Counted from the stretch's first letter, positions 50,299 through 59,823 are shown. The stretch: DNA of 64,000 bases from Chryseobacterium pennipullorum (GCF_003384725.1 NZ_QNVV01000008.1:62001-126000); one strand, 5' to 3'. Made by a program: numbers and translations. The notes: generated by a model not told the origin, from the sequence alone.

Positions 50299-51243
50299 AT
50301 GAAAAAAACAGCACTTTCTTTATTGGCCCTTTGTATACATATCATTTCTCAGGCTCAGAATTTTGAGGTCATTCCATTAGGAATCTATGGTGGCGAGCAG
50401 GAAGATAATTTATCCGCGTATTTGGTAGGTGCGCCGGAAGAGCAGGCATTTCTTTGTCTTGATGCGGGTACCATAAACACCGGAATACGAAAGGCCATTG
50501 CCATGAAAAGCCTTACTGCATCTGAGGAAACCGTACTGCGGGATCAGATCAAAGGTTATTTTATTTCGCACGGTCATCTGGATCATGTATCAGGACTTAT
50601 TATCAATTCGCCTGCAGATTCTAAAAAGGATATTTTCGCAATAGCACCGGTGCTTCAAATCCTTCAGAACCACTATTTTATCACAGATACCTGGATTAAT
50701 TTTGCCGATCAGGGTCAGAAACCTATTTTGGGCAAATATCACTATAATGAACTGAAGGAGGGAACAGAAATTCCGGTTCAGAAAACCTCACTTTATATCA
50801 CCGGATATGAACTGAGCCACGTAAACCCATACAAAAGCAGCGCTGCCCTGGTAAGGAAAGATGATCATTACCTGCTTTATCTGGGAGATACAGGCGCCGA
50901 CCGCATCGAAAAGGCTGACCGTCTGAATATGCTTTGGAATACAGTAGCTCCGCTGATCAAAAAAGGACAATTAAAGACCATTCTGATTGAAGTATCCTTT
51001 CCTAATAAACAGCCGGAACATCTCTTGTTTGGTCATCTCACACCCAACCTTCTCGTGGAAGAGCTGGGAAAACTTAAAGAAAAAACCGGCCTTAAAAGCC
51101 TGGAAGGTCTAAATATCATGGTGACCCACAGAAAGCCCACGGGAGATAATCCTGAGATCATAAAAGAAGAACTACTGAAGAACAATTCTTTAAAAGTCAA
51201 CTATATTTTCCCTGAACAGGGCAAAAAAATCAGTTTACCGTAA
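50299..51243 (+). CDS. Class II cyclic-nucleotide phosphodiesterase (MBL fold), exported
   Basis: 314 residues. N-terminal signal (MKKTALSLLALCIHIISQAQ). The metallo-beta-lactamase motif is HGHLDH (H91, H93, D95, H96), with further metal ligands in YELSHVNPY and YLGDTGADR. The ending MVTHRKPTGDNPEIIKEEL is that of PDE class II (CpdP/PDE1 type). It hydrolyses cyclic nucleotides, here probably in the periplasm. The assignment to class II rests on the HxHLDH context (SHGHLDHVSGLIINSP) and the C-terminal block. Confidence 0.82.
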   Translation: MKKTALSLLALCIHIISQAQNFEVIPLGIYGGEQEDNLSAYLVGAPEEQAFLCLDAGTINTGIRKAIAMKSLTASEETVLRDQIKGYFISHGHLDHVSGLIINSPADSKKDIFAIAPVLQILQNHYFITDTWINFADQGQKPILGKYHYNELKEGTEIPVQKTSLYITGYELSHVNPYKSSAALVRKDDHYLLYLGDTGADRIEKADRLNMLWNTVAPLIKKGQLKTILIEVSFPNKQPEHLLFGHLTPNLLVEELGKLKEKTGLKSLEGLNIMVTHRKPTGDNPEIIKEELLKNNSLKVNYIFPEQGKKISLP

Positions 51244-51250
51244 ATAATGC

Positions 51251-51285
51251 AAAAAGCTGAGACCCTAAGGGTCTCAGCTTTTTTT
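51251..51285. terminator. Terminator between phosphodiesterase and serine hydrolase genes
   Basis: AAAAAGCTGAGACCC / GGGTCTCAGCTTTTT, a perfect 15-bp stem with loop TAA and T-run; symmetric, so it can serve both convergent genes. Confidence 0.92.
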
Positions 51286-51329
51286 CTTACCAGGGCGAAA
51301 GAATAGAATTTTTCGATGCTACGCCCTCT

Positions 51330-53138
51330 TTATAAAGTCTGTAAAACCTTCGCTGCATTTTCATGCTTAGGATTGATTTGCAATACCTTTTGATAATTTT
51401 CTTTAGCCTTATCTTTCTGTCCCGCATTCAGATAGGCTTCGCCTAAACTATCATATACATTATCACTTTTAGGGTACAACAGTGTATTCACGCGCAAAAC
51501 GTCAATAGATTTAGTGTAATCTTTTTTTCGAAGCAAGTCATAGCCAGCTTCGTTGATGAACCTTTCTGACAGCTGCTCATGATCAGGGTCCGCAGTTTTA
51601 GCTTTCTGATAGGCAGCAAGGCCTCGATCAAATTGTCCTTCCAGAATCAGCTCCAAAGGCACTTTTTCATCTTTGCTCATCAGATCACCTCTCAAGCGGA
51701 CCGTTTTCTTATCAGGCAAAAGCTGAATGAGCTCTTTCTTCTCTGTTTTATCATTTTTCGTAAACTTTACCTTATAATCCCAATTTCTCAGAGCATAGAA
51801 GTTCTCTCCTACTTTAATCAGCTCTTCCGGATTTTCTACATTGTTGACCATCATCAGTTTCCCTTTCTCCTGATAAATTCTGCAAACCCCATATTGATTG
51901 AGATGGTAACGACCCACATGGTCTTTCAGATCATTGGAAGTTAAAGGTAAAATTTTATGGACAGGTGCTACATAATTTGGCCATTGATATACAGCAGCTA
52001 CTGACCGAAGAAGCTCGCTGACAAATTCGGGCTTATTGGTATTGGTTAAGATCACGACTCCATCACCGCTTGTTGTACTTCCGACAAACTGGGTGGAGAA
52101 TCCTTCATTCCAACCGCCATGACCAAAGTATCTTTGCCCATCCTTATTTTCAAGGAAAATGCCCAATCCTGTAAATGGTTCGATAAACGGACTTGTAAAT
52201 TCCTCTGCCATTTTTTTGGAAATAACGGTATGGCTTTTACCGCTCAATGTGTTTTGGATATCAATGATAAACTTAGCATAATCTTCAGCAGTAGTCCACA
52301 ACCCGGCAGGTGCCTGCTCGGGGTAGGTATGGTACCTACCTGGAACTTTAACCCCACTCTGGTCATAGGCTGTAGCAGCTGATGAAGCTAAAGCTTCCGG
52401 CAGTGGCTGTGCAAACGTACTGTTTTGCATATTTAAGGGATCGAGCACGCGTTCTTTCATGAGGGTAGTAAAATCTTTGCCTTCAATATCAATAAGCATC
52501 TGCTGCATCACACAATATCCACCCCCGGAATAGCGGAATGGCTTTCCTGGTATTTTATTGACAAAAACCGCAGGCGTATTAGCAGGACTTTGCCCATTTA
52601 AAAGCTGAATCAAACCTGGTACCGGTCGACCGGCTTCATATCCCGGAAAGCCTGATACGGTAAGGCCGGCTGTATGGCTTACCAAATTTCTGAGCGTCAA
52701 TTTTTTATCTTTTGTAAATTCGCTATCGGGAATTTTCCAGGATTTTAAATAGGTATTCACCTCTGCATCTGCATCTATTTTCCCTAGCTCCACTTCCTTT
52801 AATGCTGCATAAGCGCTTACCGGTTTACTCATTGATGCTACCTGAAACAGAGTCTGGGTAGTGGCTGGCTTTTTACTTTCGATGTCAGCAAAACCATATG
52901 CTTTACTCCAGATTACTCTGGCATTCCTGATCACCGCAATACTGACTGCAGGAATTTTATAATGCTTCATTCTCGATTCAATAGTCCAGGCAGGTTCGCC
53001 CTGGAAGCGGACAGCAGGCGCCAATCCTGATTCTACCTGAGCCATCTCATTCTGTATCTGAGAATCTGTTTGTGCGGATAAAGGATTGCTTATCATGCCC
53101 AATAAAACGATAGTACAAATAGGTATTTTGGTTTTCAT
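51330..53138 (-). CDS. Serine hydrolase (beta-lactamase/PBP fold) with C-terminal TPR
   Basis: 602 residues from M22 (MKTKIPICTIVLLGMISNPLSAQ), chosen because this is a signal peptide. The class C beta-lactamase-like domain has SMSK (S102, K105, the SxxK motif), a tyrosine in RYSGGGYCVMQQ and HGGWNEGF in place of KTG. After ~residue 390 comes a beta-barrel-like part, then two or three TPR units to the end (YTKSIDVLRVNTLLYPKSDNVYDSLGEAYLNAGQ). The DUF2071 gene upstream lies 67 bp away. Similar proteins act as esterases or D-amino-acid peptidases; no evidence for antibiotic hydrolysis. Confidence 0.85.
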   Translation of the reverse strand: MKTKIPICTIVLLGMISNPLSAQTDSQIQNEMAQVESGLAPAVRFQGEPAWTIESRMKHYKIPAVSIAVIRNARVIWSKAYGFADIESKKPATTQTLFQVASMSKPVSAYAALKEVELGKIDADAEVNTYLKSWKIPDSEFTKDKKLTLRNLVSHTAGLTVSGFPGYEAGRPVPGLIQLLNGQSPANTPAVFVNKIPGKPFRYSGGGYCVMQQMLIDIEGKDFTTLMKERVLDPLNMQNSTFAQPLPEALASSAATAYDQSGVKVPGRYHTYPEQAPAGLWTTAEDYAKFIIDIQNTLSGKSHTVISKKMAEEFTSPFIEPFTGLGIFLENKDGQRYFGHGGWNEGFSTQFVGSTTSGDGVVILTNTNKPEFVSELLRSVAAVYQWPNYVAPVHKILPLTSNDLKDHVGRYHLNQYGVCRIYQEKGKLMMVNNVENPEELIKVGENFYALRNWDYKVKFTKNDKTEKKELIQLLPDKKTVRLRGDLMSKDEKVPLELILEGQFDRGLAAYQKAKTADPDHEQLSERFINEAGYDLLRKKDYTKSIDVLRVNTLLYPKSDNVYDSLGEAYLNAGQKDKAKENYQKVLQINPKHENAAKVLQTL

Positions 53139-53205
53139 ATTATATATTAGTTTAAATTCGATTATTGAAAAATAAATTTTGTGGATGGTGGAAAAAACCA
53201 TTTTT

Positions 53206-53925
53206 TTACTTTGTCAAAGATTTTTCAGGCATCATTTTCCACGTATGTTCGATATTGAGCATGAGCAGCGCATGATCGAATACTACAGAACCTTTCGGAA
53301 AAAGGTTCTCATTTTCATAAAAAGTTGACTTTAGATCTACCACCTCCAGAGGCTGCATTTCCCAGGTATAGGTATTCAGTTCAAGTCCTTCCAGCTTATT
53401 TTTATTGGGCGAGTATCCGAGACTGCCCTTCTGAAAAAAGCAGGAAGCCTCCTCCAGCGTTCCGAAGACAGAATGGCTATTGAACTCTGCTGTTTCTCTG
53501 GCATCGATTGATGTTTCCAGCTGATCGGAGCTTTTAAAATCGATATGATAATTCTGATCGTTTTCTTTGACATTAAATCGGGCATGGTAGTGCTTACCCG
53601 GAAAAATGCGTCCGCCCACCCATGTATTAATCCTGGATGAGGTGTCTCTTCTCGGAATATAAACGCCTGATTTAACCTCTCCGCCTTCATCCCATTCAAC
53701 CGCGATCCGATGCGCTCCATTCTCTGAACTAAAGCCCATAAAATCCGGAAGACCTAAGGCTTTTATACCTTTAAGCCTGATGAGGCAGATGCCAACTATG
53801 GCCTTATTCTTATAAAGCTTTGGCCTGAATGGAAAAGGAATGATCTTTTCTACCACCTGTGGATCTGCTGTAAAATTGATAAGGATCCTTCTGTCTATAT
53901 AACCATGGATAACCGGTAATTTCAT
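53206..53925 (-). CDS. DUF2071 (YqjF-like) protein
   Basis: 239 residues with the family's marks: VEKIIPFPFRPKLYKNKAIVGICLIRLKG near the N-terminus and YIPRRDTSSRINTWVGGRIFPG in the middle. Proposed to be an acetoacetate-decarboxylase-like fold; no catalytic role is established. It is probably co-transcribed with the serine hydrolase gene below it. Confidence 0.8.
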   Translation of the reverse strand: MKLPVIHGYIDRRILINFTADPQVVEKIIPFPFRPKLYKNKAIVGICLIRLKGIKALGLPDFMGFSSENGAHRIAVEWDEGGEVKSGVYIPRRDTSSRINTWVGGRIFPGKHYHARFNVKENDQNYHIDFKSSDQLETSIDARETAEFNSHSVFGTLEEASCFFQKGSLGYSPNKNKLEGLELNTYTWEMQPLEVVDLKSTFYENENLFPKGSVVFDHALLMLNIEHTWKMMPEKSLTK

Positions 53926-53986
53926 CGTTGTTGATTTTTTGGAAAATTTGATGCCATAGCCTGGAAAGCGCTGCAGTTCAAAAAAA

Positions 53987-55831
53987 TTATTGAGGAGACC
54001 TGTATTTTCGGATCAGAACATCAGAGGCCCGCTCACTGATCATGTACACTGCACTTACAATAAAGAATCCTGGAATTTTTGCAAACACACTGGCATCTAC
54101 AACCCGTAATCCTTCCGTTCCTCTCACACGAAAGTCGCCATCCAGTACAGCCATCGGATCATGATCAGCTCCTATTTTACAGGTACAGGATGCATGATGC
54201 CCCCATGCTTCGTTGTGTACAAACTCTGACAGAGCGGCCCGGCTGTCTGCATCTTTGCCAGGAATAAGTTCCGTCTTGATCATTGTGCCAAGACGGTCGG
54301 CAATTTCGCGGGCGATCTCTATCCCTTCTACGACTCCCTGCATGTCTTTTCCCTCTGTATCATTTCCCTCTTCAAAATACCGGAAATTAATCGCAGGACG
54401 TTCTCTGGGATCTGCTGACCGAAGCTGGACAAACCCTGATTTATTTTTTGTATGGGCTTTGAGAATGACAAAAGTTAGCCGGTCATGAAGTTCTGCGGAC
54501 TCCCCGGAATAACCGGGATAATATCCTTTGAAGCTTATAGGCAATGCAAGAATAAAAAGATCCGGATCTTCCTCTGCTATACTGGATTTGGTAATGAAAG
54601 CGGCTAGTGATCCGTTGGTAGAATACGGCCCTCCTTTGGTATTGCTCCATTCCCGGAACAAAGGATCCCCCGGTTGTCCTTTTTCCGGCACATCCAGGGT
54701 TGCTTCTTTGAACAGGGAATACTCTTCTTTTAACTGATAGACCAATCCTACTTCATACCGATCCTGTAAGTTTTCGCCTACTCCCGGACTGTCGACTACA
54801 ACATTTATTCCATGGGATTCAAGCTCTTCGCGGGGGCCGATTCCTGATAATTTGAGGATTTGAGGAGTATTGAAAGCTCCTGCCGCAATAATAACCTCTT
54901 TACTGGCAAATGCCTGAAATATCTTAGGCTCAGGCAATGCTTCTGAAGCTTTCGGATCGGCACTGTAAAGGTGCTTCCCGGATAAGTATTCCACACCGTA
55001 AGCCCGATTGCCCTCAAAAATCACTTTTTTCACCAGTGAACCATAGCGTATCGTTAAACGGTCAGGATATTTTTGAAGCGCTGATAAAATACGTTCTCTG
55101 GCCCCGTTTCTTGTGCCATCTCCTACGGCAACAGGGACAAAAGACATTCCCTCACCTCCGCTGCTAACAAAACGCCAGTCATTGGGATCATTGGGAAGTG
55201 CGGTATCCGCCGGAGTCTGGTATTTTTCACGGCTTATTTCCTCCATTGCGTTAATGATATCCAGAAAACGGGGTTCTCTTCCGGCAAGTTCCGGATTGGC
55301 CCGTGAAACCTTCAGCCATCCCTCAAACCCATGTCTTGATCCATCATGGGGTGCAGCAGGCTTTTGACGGTCCACATCAGGACCCTGCCAGTTTTCAATG
55401 CGGATGTATCGGTGTCGCATGGCTTCAGCATTCCAATCTTCATTTCCTGTAAGTCTGGCCAGATGATCCCAATCACTGTTATGGGGATAGACATTCACCA
55501 TGGCATTGGTAGCGGTACTTCCTCCTAAAGTTGCTCCGCGGGGATACAAGACTCCATCATTGCTTTTCATAAATTTGCTGTCTTTCGCCTGTACGGTATC
55601 AGATGCATAATGACGGACAAAAAAATCCCAGCGCATTTCTGCATCTTCACTGGCTCTTCCCTGCATAATAGGAATATTGTAATAGTCACAGCTGTGATCT
55701 GTACCGGCTTCGAGTATCAGCACGCTGAACCCTTCTTCAACCAGATTTGCAGCCAGCGGACCTCCACCGGCACCGGAACCTACAATAATAAAATCATAGG
55801 TCCGATGTTCACTTTTATTGTTTTCTTCCAT
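53987..55831 (-). CDS. GMC-family FAD oxidoreductase
   Basis: 614 residues. FAD Rossmann motif DFIIVGSGAGGGPLAANL (~14-31) ending in E of LILEAG, second GMC signature AFNTPQILKLSGIGP (~320), active-site histidine in AWGHHASCTCKIG (~562) and C-terminal GLRVVDASVFAKIPG. No signal peptide. Choline, glucose and aryl-alcohol oxidoreductases belong to this family; the substrate is not clear here. The UBP zinc-finger gene ends 45 bp upstream of its start on the same strand, so both are likely one transcript. Confidence 0.92.
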   Translation of the reverse strand: MEENNKSEHRTYDFIIVGSGAGGGPLAANLVEEGFSVLILEAGTDHSCDYYNIPIMQGRASEDAEMRWDFFVRHYASDTVQAKDSKFMKSNDGVLYPRGATLGGSTATNAMVNVYPHNSDWDHLARLTGNEDWNAEAMRHRYIRIENWQGPDVDRQKPAAPHDGSRHGFEGWLKVSRANPELAGREPRFLDIINAMEEISREKYQTPADTALPNDPNDWRFVSSGGEGMSFVPVAVGDGTRNGARERILSALQKYPDRLTIRYGSLVKKVIFEGNRAYGVEYLSGKHLYSADPKASEALPEPKIFQAFASKEVIIAAGAFNTPQILKLSGIGPREELESHGINVVVDSPGVGENLQDRYEVGLVYQLKEEYSLFKEATLDVPEKGQPGDPLFREWSNTKGGPYSTNGSLAAFITKSSIAEEDPDLFILALPISFKGYYPGYSGESAELHDRLTFVILKAHTKNKSGFVQLRSADPRERPAINFRYFEEGNDTEGKDMQGVVEGIEIAREIADRLGTMIKTELIPGKDADSRAALSEFVHNEAWGHHASCTCKIGADHDPMAVLDGDFRVRGTEGLRVVDASVFAKIPGFFIVSAVYMISERASDVLIRKYRSPQ

Positions 55832-55875
55832 TTTTTATGCTTCGTTTTAGTCAGACCGAAAAATATTAAAATAGG

Positions 55876-56229
55876 TTACTTATTCATCTGCTCTTGCCAA
55901 TCCGGTGGTACTTTCCCTTCCGGTCCCGGTACAGGCTGAGAAAGCGGACGACTCTGAGGATCTGCCAATTGAGGCCCTTCGAAAAATTTTCTGGTGCCAT
56001 AATGATAAAACCAATTTTCTCCGGGTTCAAAACTTGTGATAATGGGATGCCCTGTGGTATGGTAATGCTTGGTAGCATGCTGATGGGGAGAATTGTCACA
56101 ACAGCCGATATGACCGCATTCTGTACAACGGCGCAAGTGAACCCACCAGGTTCCGCTTTCAAGGCATTCGACACAACCGGTTCCGCTCGGCTCCACTTCC
56201 GGATTAATATTTTGCTCTTCAGGATTCAT
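55876..56229 (-). CDS. UBP-type zinc-finger protein
   Basis: 117 residues. The zinc-binding UBP fold covers ~15-95: C19, C22 (CVECLESGTWWVHLRRC), C35, C38 (CTECGHIGCC), C43/C44, then H49-H61 (SPHQHATKHYHTTGH) and the family strand NWFYHYGTRKFFEG. In eukaryotes this domain binds ubiquitin tails (USP, HDAC6); in bacteria its role is unknown. It is followed by the GMC oxidoreductase gene. Co-occurrence of UBP zinc fingers with redox enzymes in one operon hints at protein or thiol regulation, but there is no direct evidence. Confidence 0.85.
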   Translation of the reverse strand: MNPEEQNINPEVEPSGTGCVECLESGTWWVHLRRCTECGHIGCCDNSPHQHATKHYHTTGHPIITSFEPGENWFYHYGTRKFFEGPQLADPQSRPLSQPVPGPEGKVPPDWQEQMNK

Positions 56230-56517
56230 CGTATTTAATTTTGGGGTTCTTTACTCATTTAAGCCTCCTCTTATTACTTTCTCATTTGTGGCATAGAAAT
56301 AACAATTGATTACTTGATTTATAAACAATTAGAGGTAGAAAAAGGTACAAAATTTATTTGAATGGGAGTAAAGCCTTTCAACAAATAATAACAGTTAATA
56401 GTATAAACAACGATCCCACCCCATACATTACAGGGTTGGATATTTAAATTCAGTTTTTAGCGGGAAACTATTTTAATTTTTAACGTTTTCCTGTTTTTGG
56501 AATGTAAAGAATCGCTG
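56230..56517. other. Intergenic region, no gene seen
   Basis: About 290 bases between UBP and HIT genes. AT-rich, no convincing hairpin with T-run on the minus strand and no frame. Confidence 0.4.
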
Positions 56518-56943
56518 TTATTTAAGTAATGATCTGATATTCTCACAAAGCTCATCCAGCTCATCGCGCTTAGGCAGACTGTGATAACTTTCATCAAACC
56601 TCAGCCCAAAACCATCATTAGTGAATCTTGGAAAAACATGCAGGTGGGTGTGAAAAACTTCCTGTCCGGCCGCTTCGCCATCAGCCAGAAAATAATTAAT
56701 TCCTTCACATTGCACCTCCGATTTCCGGATGGCCCGGTTAATCCTAGAAGCCATGTTGAACATCCTGGAGGTCAGGTTTTCATCCAGTTCCGAGATAAAC
56801 ACTTGATGTATTTTCGGGACGACTAAAATGTGTCCGGGATTCACCGGCTGTATATCCATAAACGCAATGATGTGATCATCTTCATGGACGATGCTTGCGG
56901 GAAGTTCTCTATTGATTATTCTGCAGAATATACAGTCTGTCAT
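56518..56943 (-). CDS. HIT-family nucleotide hydrolase
   Basis: 141 residues. CIFCRIINRELPASIVHEDD at the N-terminus and the histidine triad HTHLHVFPRF near residue ~98. Typical of Hint/HinT-like or bis(5'-nucleosyl)tetraphosphatase-type enzymes that hydrolyse AMP derivatives. Cytoplasmic, single gene. Confidence 0.9.
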   Translation of the reverse strand: MTDCIFCRIINRELPASIVHEDDHIIAFMDIQPVNPGHILVVPKIHQVFISELDENLTSRMFNMASRINRAIRKSEVQCEGINYFLADGEAAGQEVFHTHLHVFPRFTNDGFGLRFDESYHSLPKRDELDELCENIRSLLK

Positions 56944-57040
56944 AAGGTTTATTTATGGTGATAAAATTAATAAAACCATTTTGTATTGCCAGGTTAACTT
57001 TTCGATAAAATCGTATACGCTTTCTTCACAGTTTCCTTTC

Positions 57041-57409
57041 CTAGTCCGTTTGCTGCAGGTTAAAAACCGTTCCTGCCGGATCAGTAATCCAATGCATATT
57101 TTCCGGCAGTTCTTCAATTTCATCACAGGTTTCTACGTTGTTTGCCTTCAGATACCGGGTGGCTTCTTCAACATCCGGAACGGTCAGTTGCAGCCACGTC
57201 TCAGAGTGGGTATAGTTGTCCACACAATCCAGCCATATGATATTATGACCGAATTTTACCTCATGTGTTCTGGAAACCGTTGGGTTTTTAATCGGCTTTT
57301 CTTCGACATGCAGCTTGAGAACATCTCTGTAAAAAGCCACTGTTTTTTCATATTTATTTTTTGGAATTTTTATAGCGATATTGATTCCTGCTTCGAATTT
57401 TGTATGCAT
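57041..57409 (-). CDS. VOC-family protein (first of two)
   Basis: 122 residues from the chosen start (MHTKFEAGINIAIKIPKNKYEKTVAFY), an internal Met 66 bp after the longest-frame start; the removed part (CSSKVPLIPAIFFNS) does not look like the fold. It shows the glyoxalase/VOC pattern: FYRDVLKLHVEEKP and WITDPAGTVFNLQQTD. Closely followed on the same strand by another VOC protein gene upstream, so the pair may be co-transcribed. The two proteins are not close to each other in sequence. Confidence 0.8.
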   Translation of the reverse strand: MHTKFEAGINIAIKIPKNKYEKTVAFYRDVLKLHVEEKPIKNPTVSRTHEVKFGHNIIWLDCVDNYTHSETWLQLTVPDVEEATRYLKANNVETCDEIEELPENMHWITDPAGTVFNLQQTD

Positions 57410-57450
57410 AATGAGTATGTTTTTACACGAGTTAAAAAAAATGGCTGGTA

Positions 57451-57804
57451 TTAGGGGAACCTTTGAACTACACAAAAAGAATTTCCATCCGGATCCAGCA
57501 ATACCACGTAATCCGCATCTTTTTCATAGTCCCAGTTTTCAAGCTTCGATGCCCCTAGCTTAATCAGTCTTTCCACCTCAGTTTTTTGATTTTCAGCCAG
57601 TAAATCAATGTGATGACGTTTGGGTTTTTCTGAGGTTGTTAGTTTTAATGATAACTGGATCCCCTGCCCTTTTTTGGGGACTAGAATGGCAAAATCCTGA
57701 TCAGGTTCTCTTTTCAATTTATAATTCAACGCTTCGCTCCAAAAAGCAATCGCAGAATTTAAATTTTTAACGCCCCAAACCACTGAAAGAATTTTTAGGC
57801 TCAT
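57451..57804 (-). CDS. VOC-family protein (second of two)
   Basis: 117 residues: VVWGVKNLNSAIAFWSEALNYKLKREPDQDF at the start, HHIDLLAENQKTEVERLIKLG in the middle and VLLDPDGNSFCVVQRFP at the end. Fold is clear, metal ligands His and Glu partly visible (HIDL; NSFCV replaces the usual NxxEL). Substrate unknown. It lies between the DHFR-fold gene and the other VOC gene. Confidence 0.82.
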   Translation of the reverse strand: MSLKILSVVWGVKNLNSAIAFWSEALNYKLKREPDQDFAILVPKKGQGIQLSLKLTTSEKPKRHHIDLLAENQKTEVERLIKLGASKLENWDYEKDADYVVLLDPDGNSFCVVQRFP

Positions 57805-57848
57805 ATAAGTTTAATTTAATTGGATTTTCAACAATTCAAATAAAGCGG

Positions 57849-58448
57849 TTAGTCCGCTACATTACCCGTCACCACTTCGCCTGCTCTTTTGTAGTGGGTA
57901 ATAATCACTCCTTTTGAGGTTACATGGCTTTCGCTTAATGTAAATGCTCCCGGAACAGCTATATTATCAAAAAGCTTCTTGCCTTTGCCAAGGAGGATCG
58001 GATATATTTTCAGCCGCAGCTCATCGATGAGATCATGCTGTAATAAAAGCTGAATCAGCGAGCTGCTGCCCCAAACCTGGAGGTTAGGACCTTCAGAGTT
58101 TTTAAGTCTTTCAATATCTTCTTTATTTCTGAGGAAAACCGTGTTTTTCCAGTCGGAATGTTCCATATCTCCGGATAGCACATATTTTGTACCGTCATTA
58201 ATCGCAGGCCAGACCTCAGCATGAACAGGCCAGTAGGATGAAAAAATGTCATACGTTTTCCGACCCAAAAGATAATCTGCCGGTTTCATTTCTTCTTTCA
58301 TGATCTCCCCGAAAAGCTCATCATCATAGGAGACCGTCCAGCCTCCGTACCGGAAGTCTCCGGAAGTATCTTCACCGGGTCCGCCCGGTGCCTGCATCAC
58401 TCCGTCCAGTGTAATCATTGATAAAACAGTTATTTTTCTCATTGTCAT
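57849..58448 (-). CDS. Dihydrofolate-reductase-fold protein (RibD_C type)
   Basis: 199 residues (M3 at 58442 is an equally good start). It has KITVLSMITLDGVMQAPGGPGED at the N-terminus, LLGRKTYDIFSSYWP, and LQVWGSSSLIQLLLQHDLIDELRLKIYPILLGKGKKLF, all typical of the YyaP/YwjB group of RibD_C proteins. Probably an NADPH-dependent reductase of unknown substrate. Not closely related to the other RibD-like protein at 5573-6292. Confidence 0.85.
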   Translation of the reverse strand: MTMRKITVLSMITLDGVMQAPGGPGEDTSGDFRYGGWTVSYDDELFGEIMKEEMKPADYLLGRKTYDIFSSYWPVHAEVWPAINDGTKYVLSGDMEHSDWKNTVFLRNKEDIERLKNSEGPNLQVWGSSSLIQLLLQHDLIDELRLKIYPILLGKGKKLFDNIAVPGAFTLSESHVTSKGVIITHYKRAGEVVTGNVAD

Positions 58449-58488
58449 TTATTTTTGTGTGGGGTATTGGAAGGGCTATAAATCCTGG

Positions 58489-59364
58489 TCACTTTAAAAA
58501 ACTGTTCAGATAATTCAGAATGGTTGCGGTCTGCATCATCAGGCTCACGTGTCCCTGCCCTGGAACAACAGCAAGCTGGGATTTGGGCATCGACGACAGG
58601 TCTCCGGATTGATCCCCTCCCAATAACCGATAGGTTTTGATGAGCTCAGCTTTATCCAGCCCGTCATTATCTCCTGCTATGATCAGTACAGGTGCTGTAA
58701 TTTTTGAAATATTGGAATCACCCATATCGTATGGAGTTCCGGCTGAAGCGATCATCTGCTCCAGAAAGGGTGTCCATTTAGATTTATCCGGAGCTACTGC
58801 ATCGTATGCATCATGCATTGGGCTCTTCTCAAAGAGCGCCGGCTTCATCGCTTTAAAGGCATTGCGTACTTCGGGCAGCCAGCCGCTGCTTTTATAAGTG
58901 GCAGAAATAATCACCAGATTGTTCAGCCGTTTGGGATTCCGGATGGCAAACTCATAGGCGATGGCACCGCCAAAACTATATCCTACAATATCTGCACGCT
59001 CTATTTTAAGATGATCCATCACTCCTGCCACATCACCCGCTAATGTAGAATGTGACAGCTTCCTGTCTGAAAATGGGGTGTGCCCATGTCCCTGAAGTTC
59101 AACAGCTATTACTTTATGATTTTTTGACAGCTCTGGGATCAGCTGCCCCCAATTCATATCAATGGTCATAAAAGCTCCATGCAGCAATACAACAGGCCTC
59201 CCTTCTCCATATACTTCATAGTAAACCTTAATACCATTCACAGAAGCGTAACCGCTGTCAGAAGGTTTTATTTTTTGCCCATACGCTAAACATGCTGTCA
59301 GCAGCATGAACATCATTATAAGTAACAGCTTAAATGTCTGATAAGGTTTTAATAGATTTTTCAT
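58489..59364 (-). CDS. Exported alpha/beta hydrolase
   Basis: 291 residues with an N-terminal membrane or signal segment (~10-28: LLLIMMFMLLTACLAYG; the TAC could be a lipobox). Canonical triad: nucleophile Ser in GYSFGGAIAY (~128), Asp in AGDNDGLDKAEL and His in GQGHVSLM near the C-terminus; HGAF is the oxyanion loop. It belongs to the broad carboxylesterase/haloperoxidase-like hydrolases. It lies 41 bp upstream of the DHFR-fold gene on the same strand. Confidence 0.87.
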   Translation of the reverse strand: MKNLLKPYQTFKLLLIMMFMLLTACLAYGQKIKPSDSGYASVNGIKVYYEVYGEGRPVVLLHGAFMTIDMNWGQLIPELSKNHKVIAVELQGHGHTPFSDRKLSHSTLAGDVAGVMDHLKIERADIVGYSFGGAIAYEFAIRNPKRLNNLVIISATYKSSGWLPEVRNAFKAMKPALFEKSPMHDAYDAVAPDKSKWTPFLEQMIASAGTPYDMGDSNISKITAPVLIIAGDNDGLDKAELIKTYRLLGGDQSGDLSSMPKSQLAVVPGQGHVSLMMQTATILNYLNSFLK

Positions 59365-59679
59365 AATGTACCTGGATTTGGTTTAAATTTTATAGACCTC
59401 AGCCATCAATCCCATCAACTTTTAATCAAAATTACCAAGTGTTTATGAAAGCCTACTTGCCAAAGGGCAAGATTTTGCAAGAAAAAAAAAATACTGTCAG
59501 CGATCAGTTTTTAAAAAGGAACTATAGCCCCCATTAGTCCGCACTCTTAACTTTGTTTTAAGAAAAATTAAAAATAAAATGCCTTCTAAAAGCATTCATT
59601 GAAGATGAAAAATTTTATAAAAAATTTACTTCATTTAATGAAAATTGATTAATTTCGAGAACAACTAAACTTTATTATT
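59365..59679. other. Leader and spacer of the peptide pair
   Basis: About 315 bases, AT-rich. A box close to TAnnTTTG, TAATTTCG at 59650-59657, lies 23 bases before the first peptide gene and probably drives both. No other frame recognised. Confidence 0.4.
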
Positions 59680-59823
59680 ATGAAAAATTTAAAAAAAATC
59701 GAAAGACAGGAATTGAAAACAATTAAGGGCGGAATCAATTGTCCAGGCGGTCAGATCTGCTTAATCGGCGGCAAATGGCAATGTATGCCATACGACGGGT
59801 GTGGTGGTGGAAATCAGCCGTAA
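59680..59823 (+). CDS. Double-glycine leader peptide, Cys-rich core (peptide 1)
   Basis: 47 residues. The leader MKNLKKIERQELKTIKGG ends in the double glycine recognised by C39-type bacteriocin peptidases; the core of 29 residues has four cysteines (C21, C27, C35, C41) and many glycines, ending CGGGNQP. The leader closely resembles those of Chryseobacterium bacteriocin-like small proteins (LKKLxRxxLKxIxGG). A sister peptide follows 28 bp later. No peptidase, ABC exporter or modification enzyme is nearby. Presumed secreted; function unknown (bacteriocin, signal or envelope peptide). Confidence 0.65.
   Translation: MKNLKKIERQELKTIKGGINCPGGQICLIGGKWQCMPYDGCGGGNQP

Noticed and set aside
49076..51243. 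Deiminase and phosphodiesterase as one operon
   Set aside because: A hairpin with T-run stands between them at 50258-50286, so they are probably separate.
56891..57454. Plus-strand frame of 187 codons across the HIT/VOC region
   Set aside because: Antisense of the VOC gene plus spacer; no protein features.
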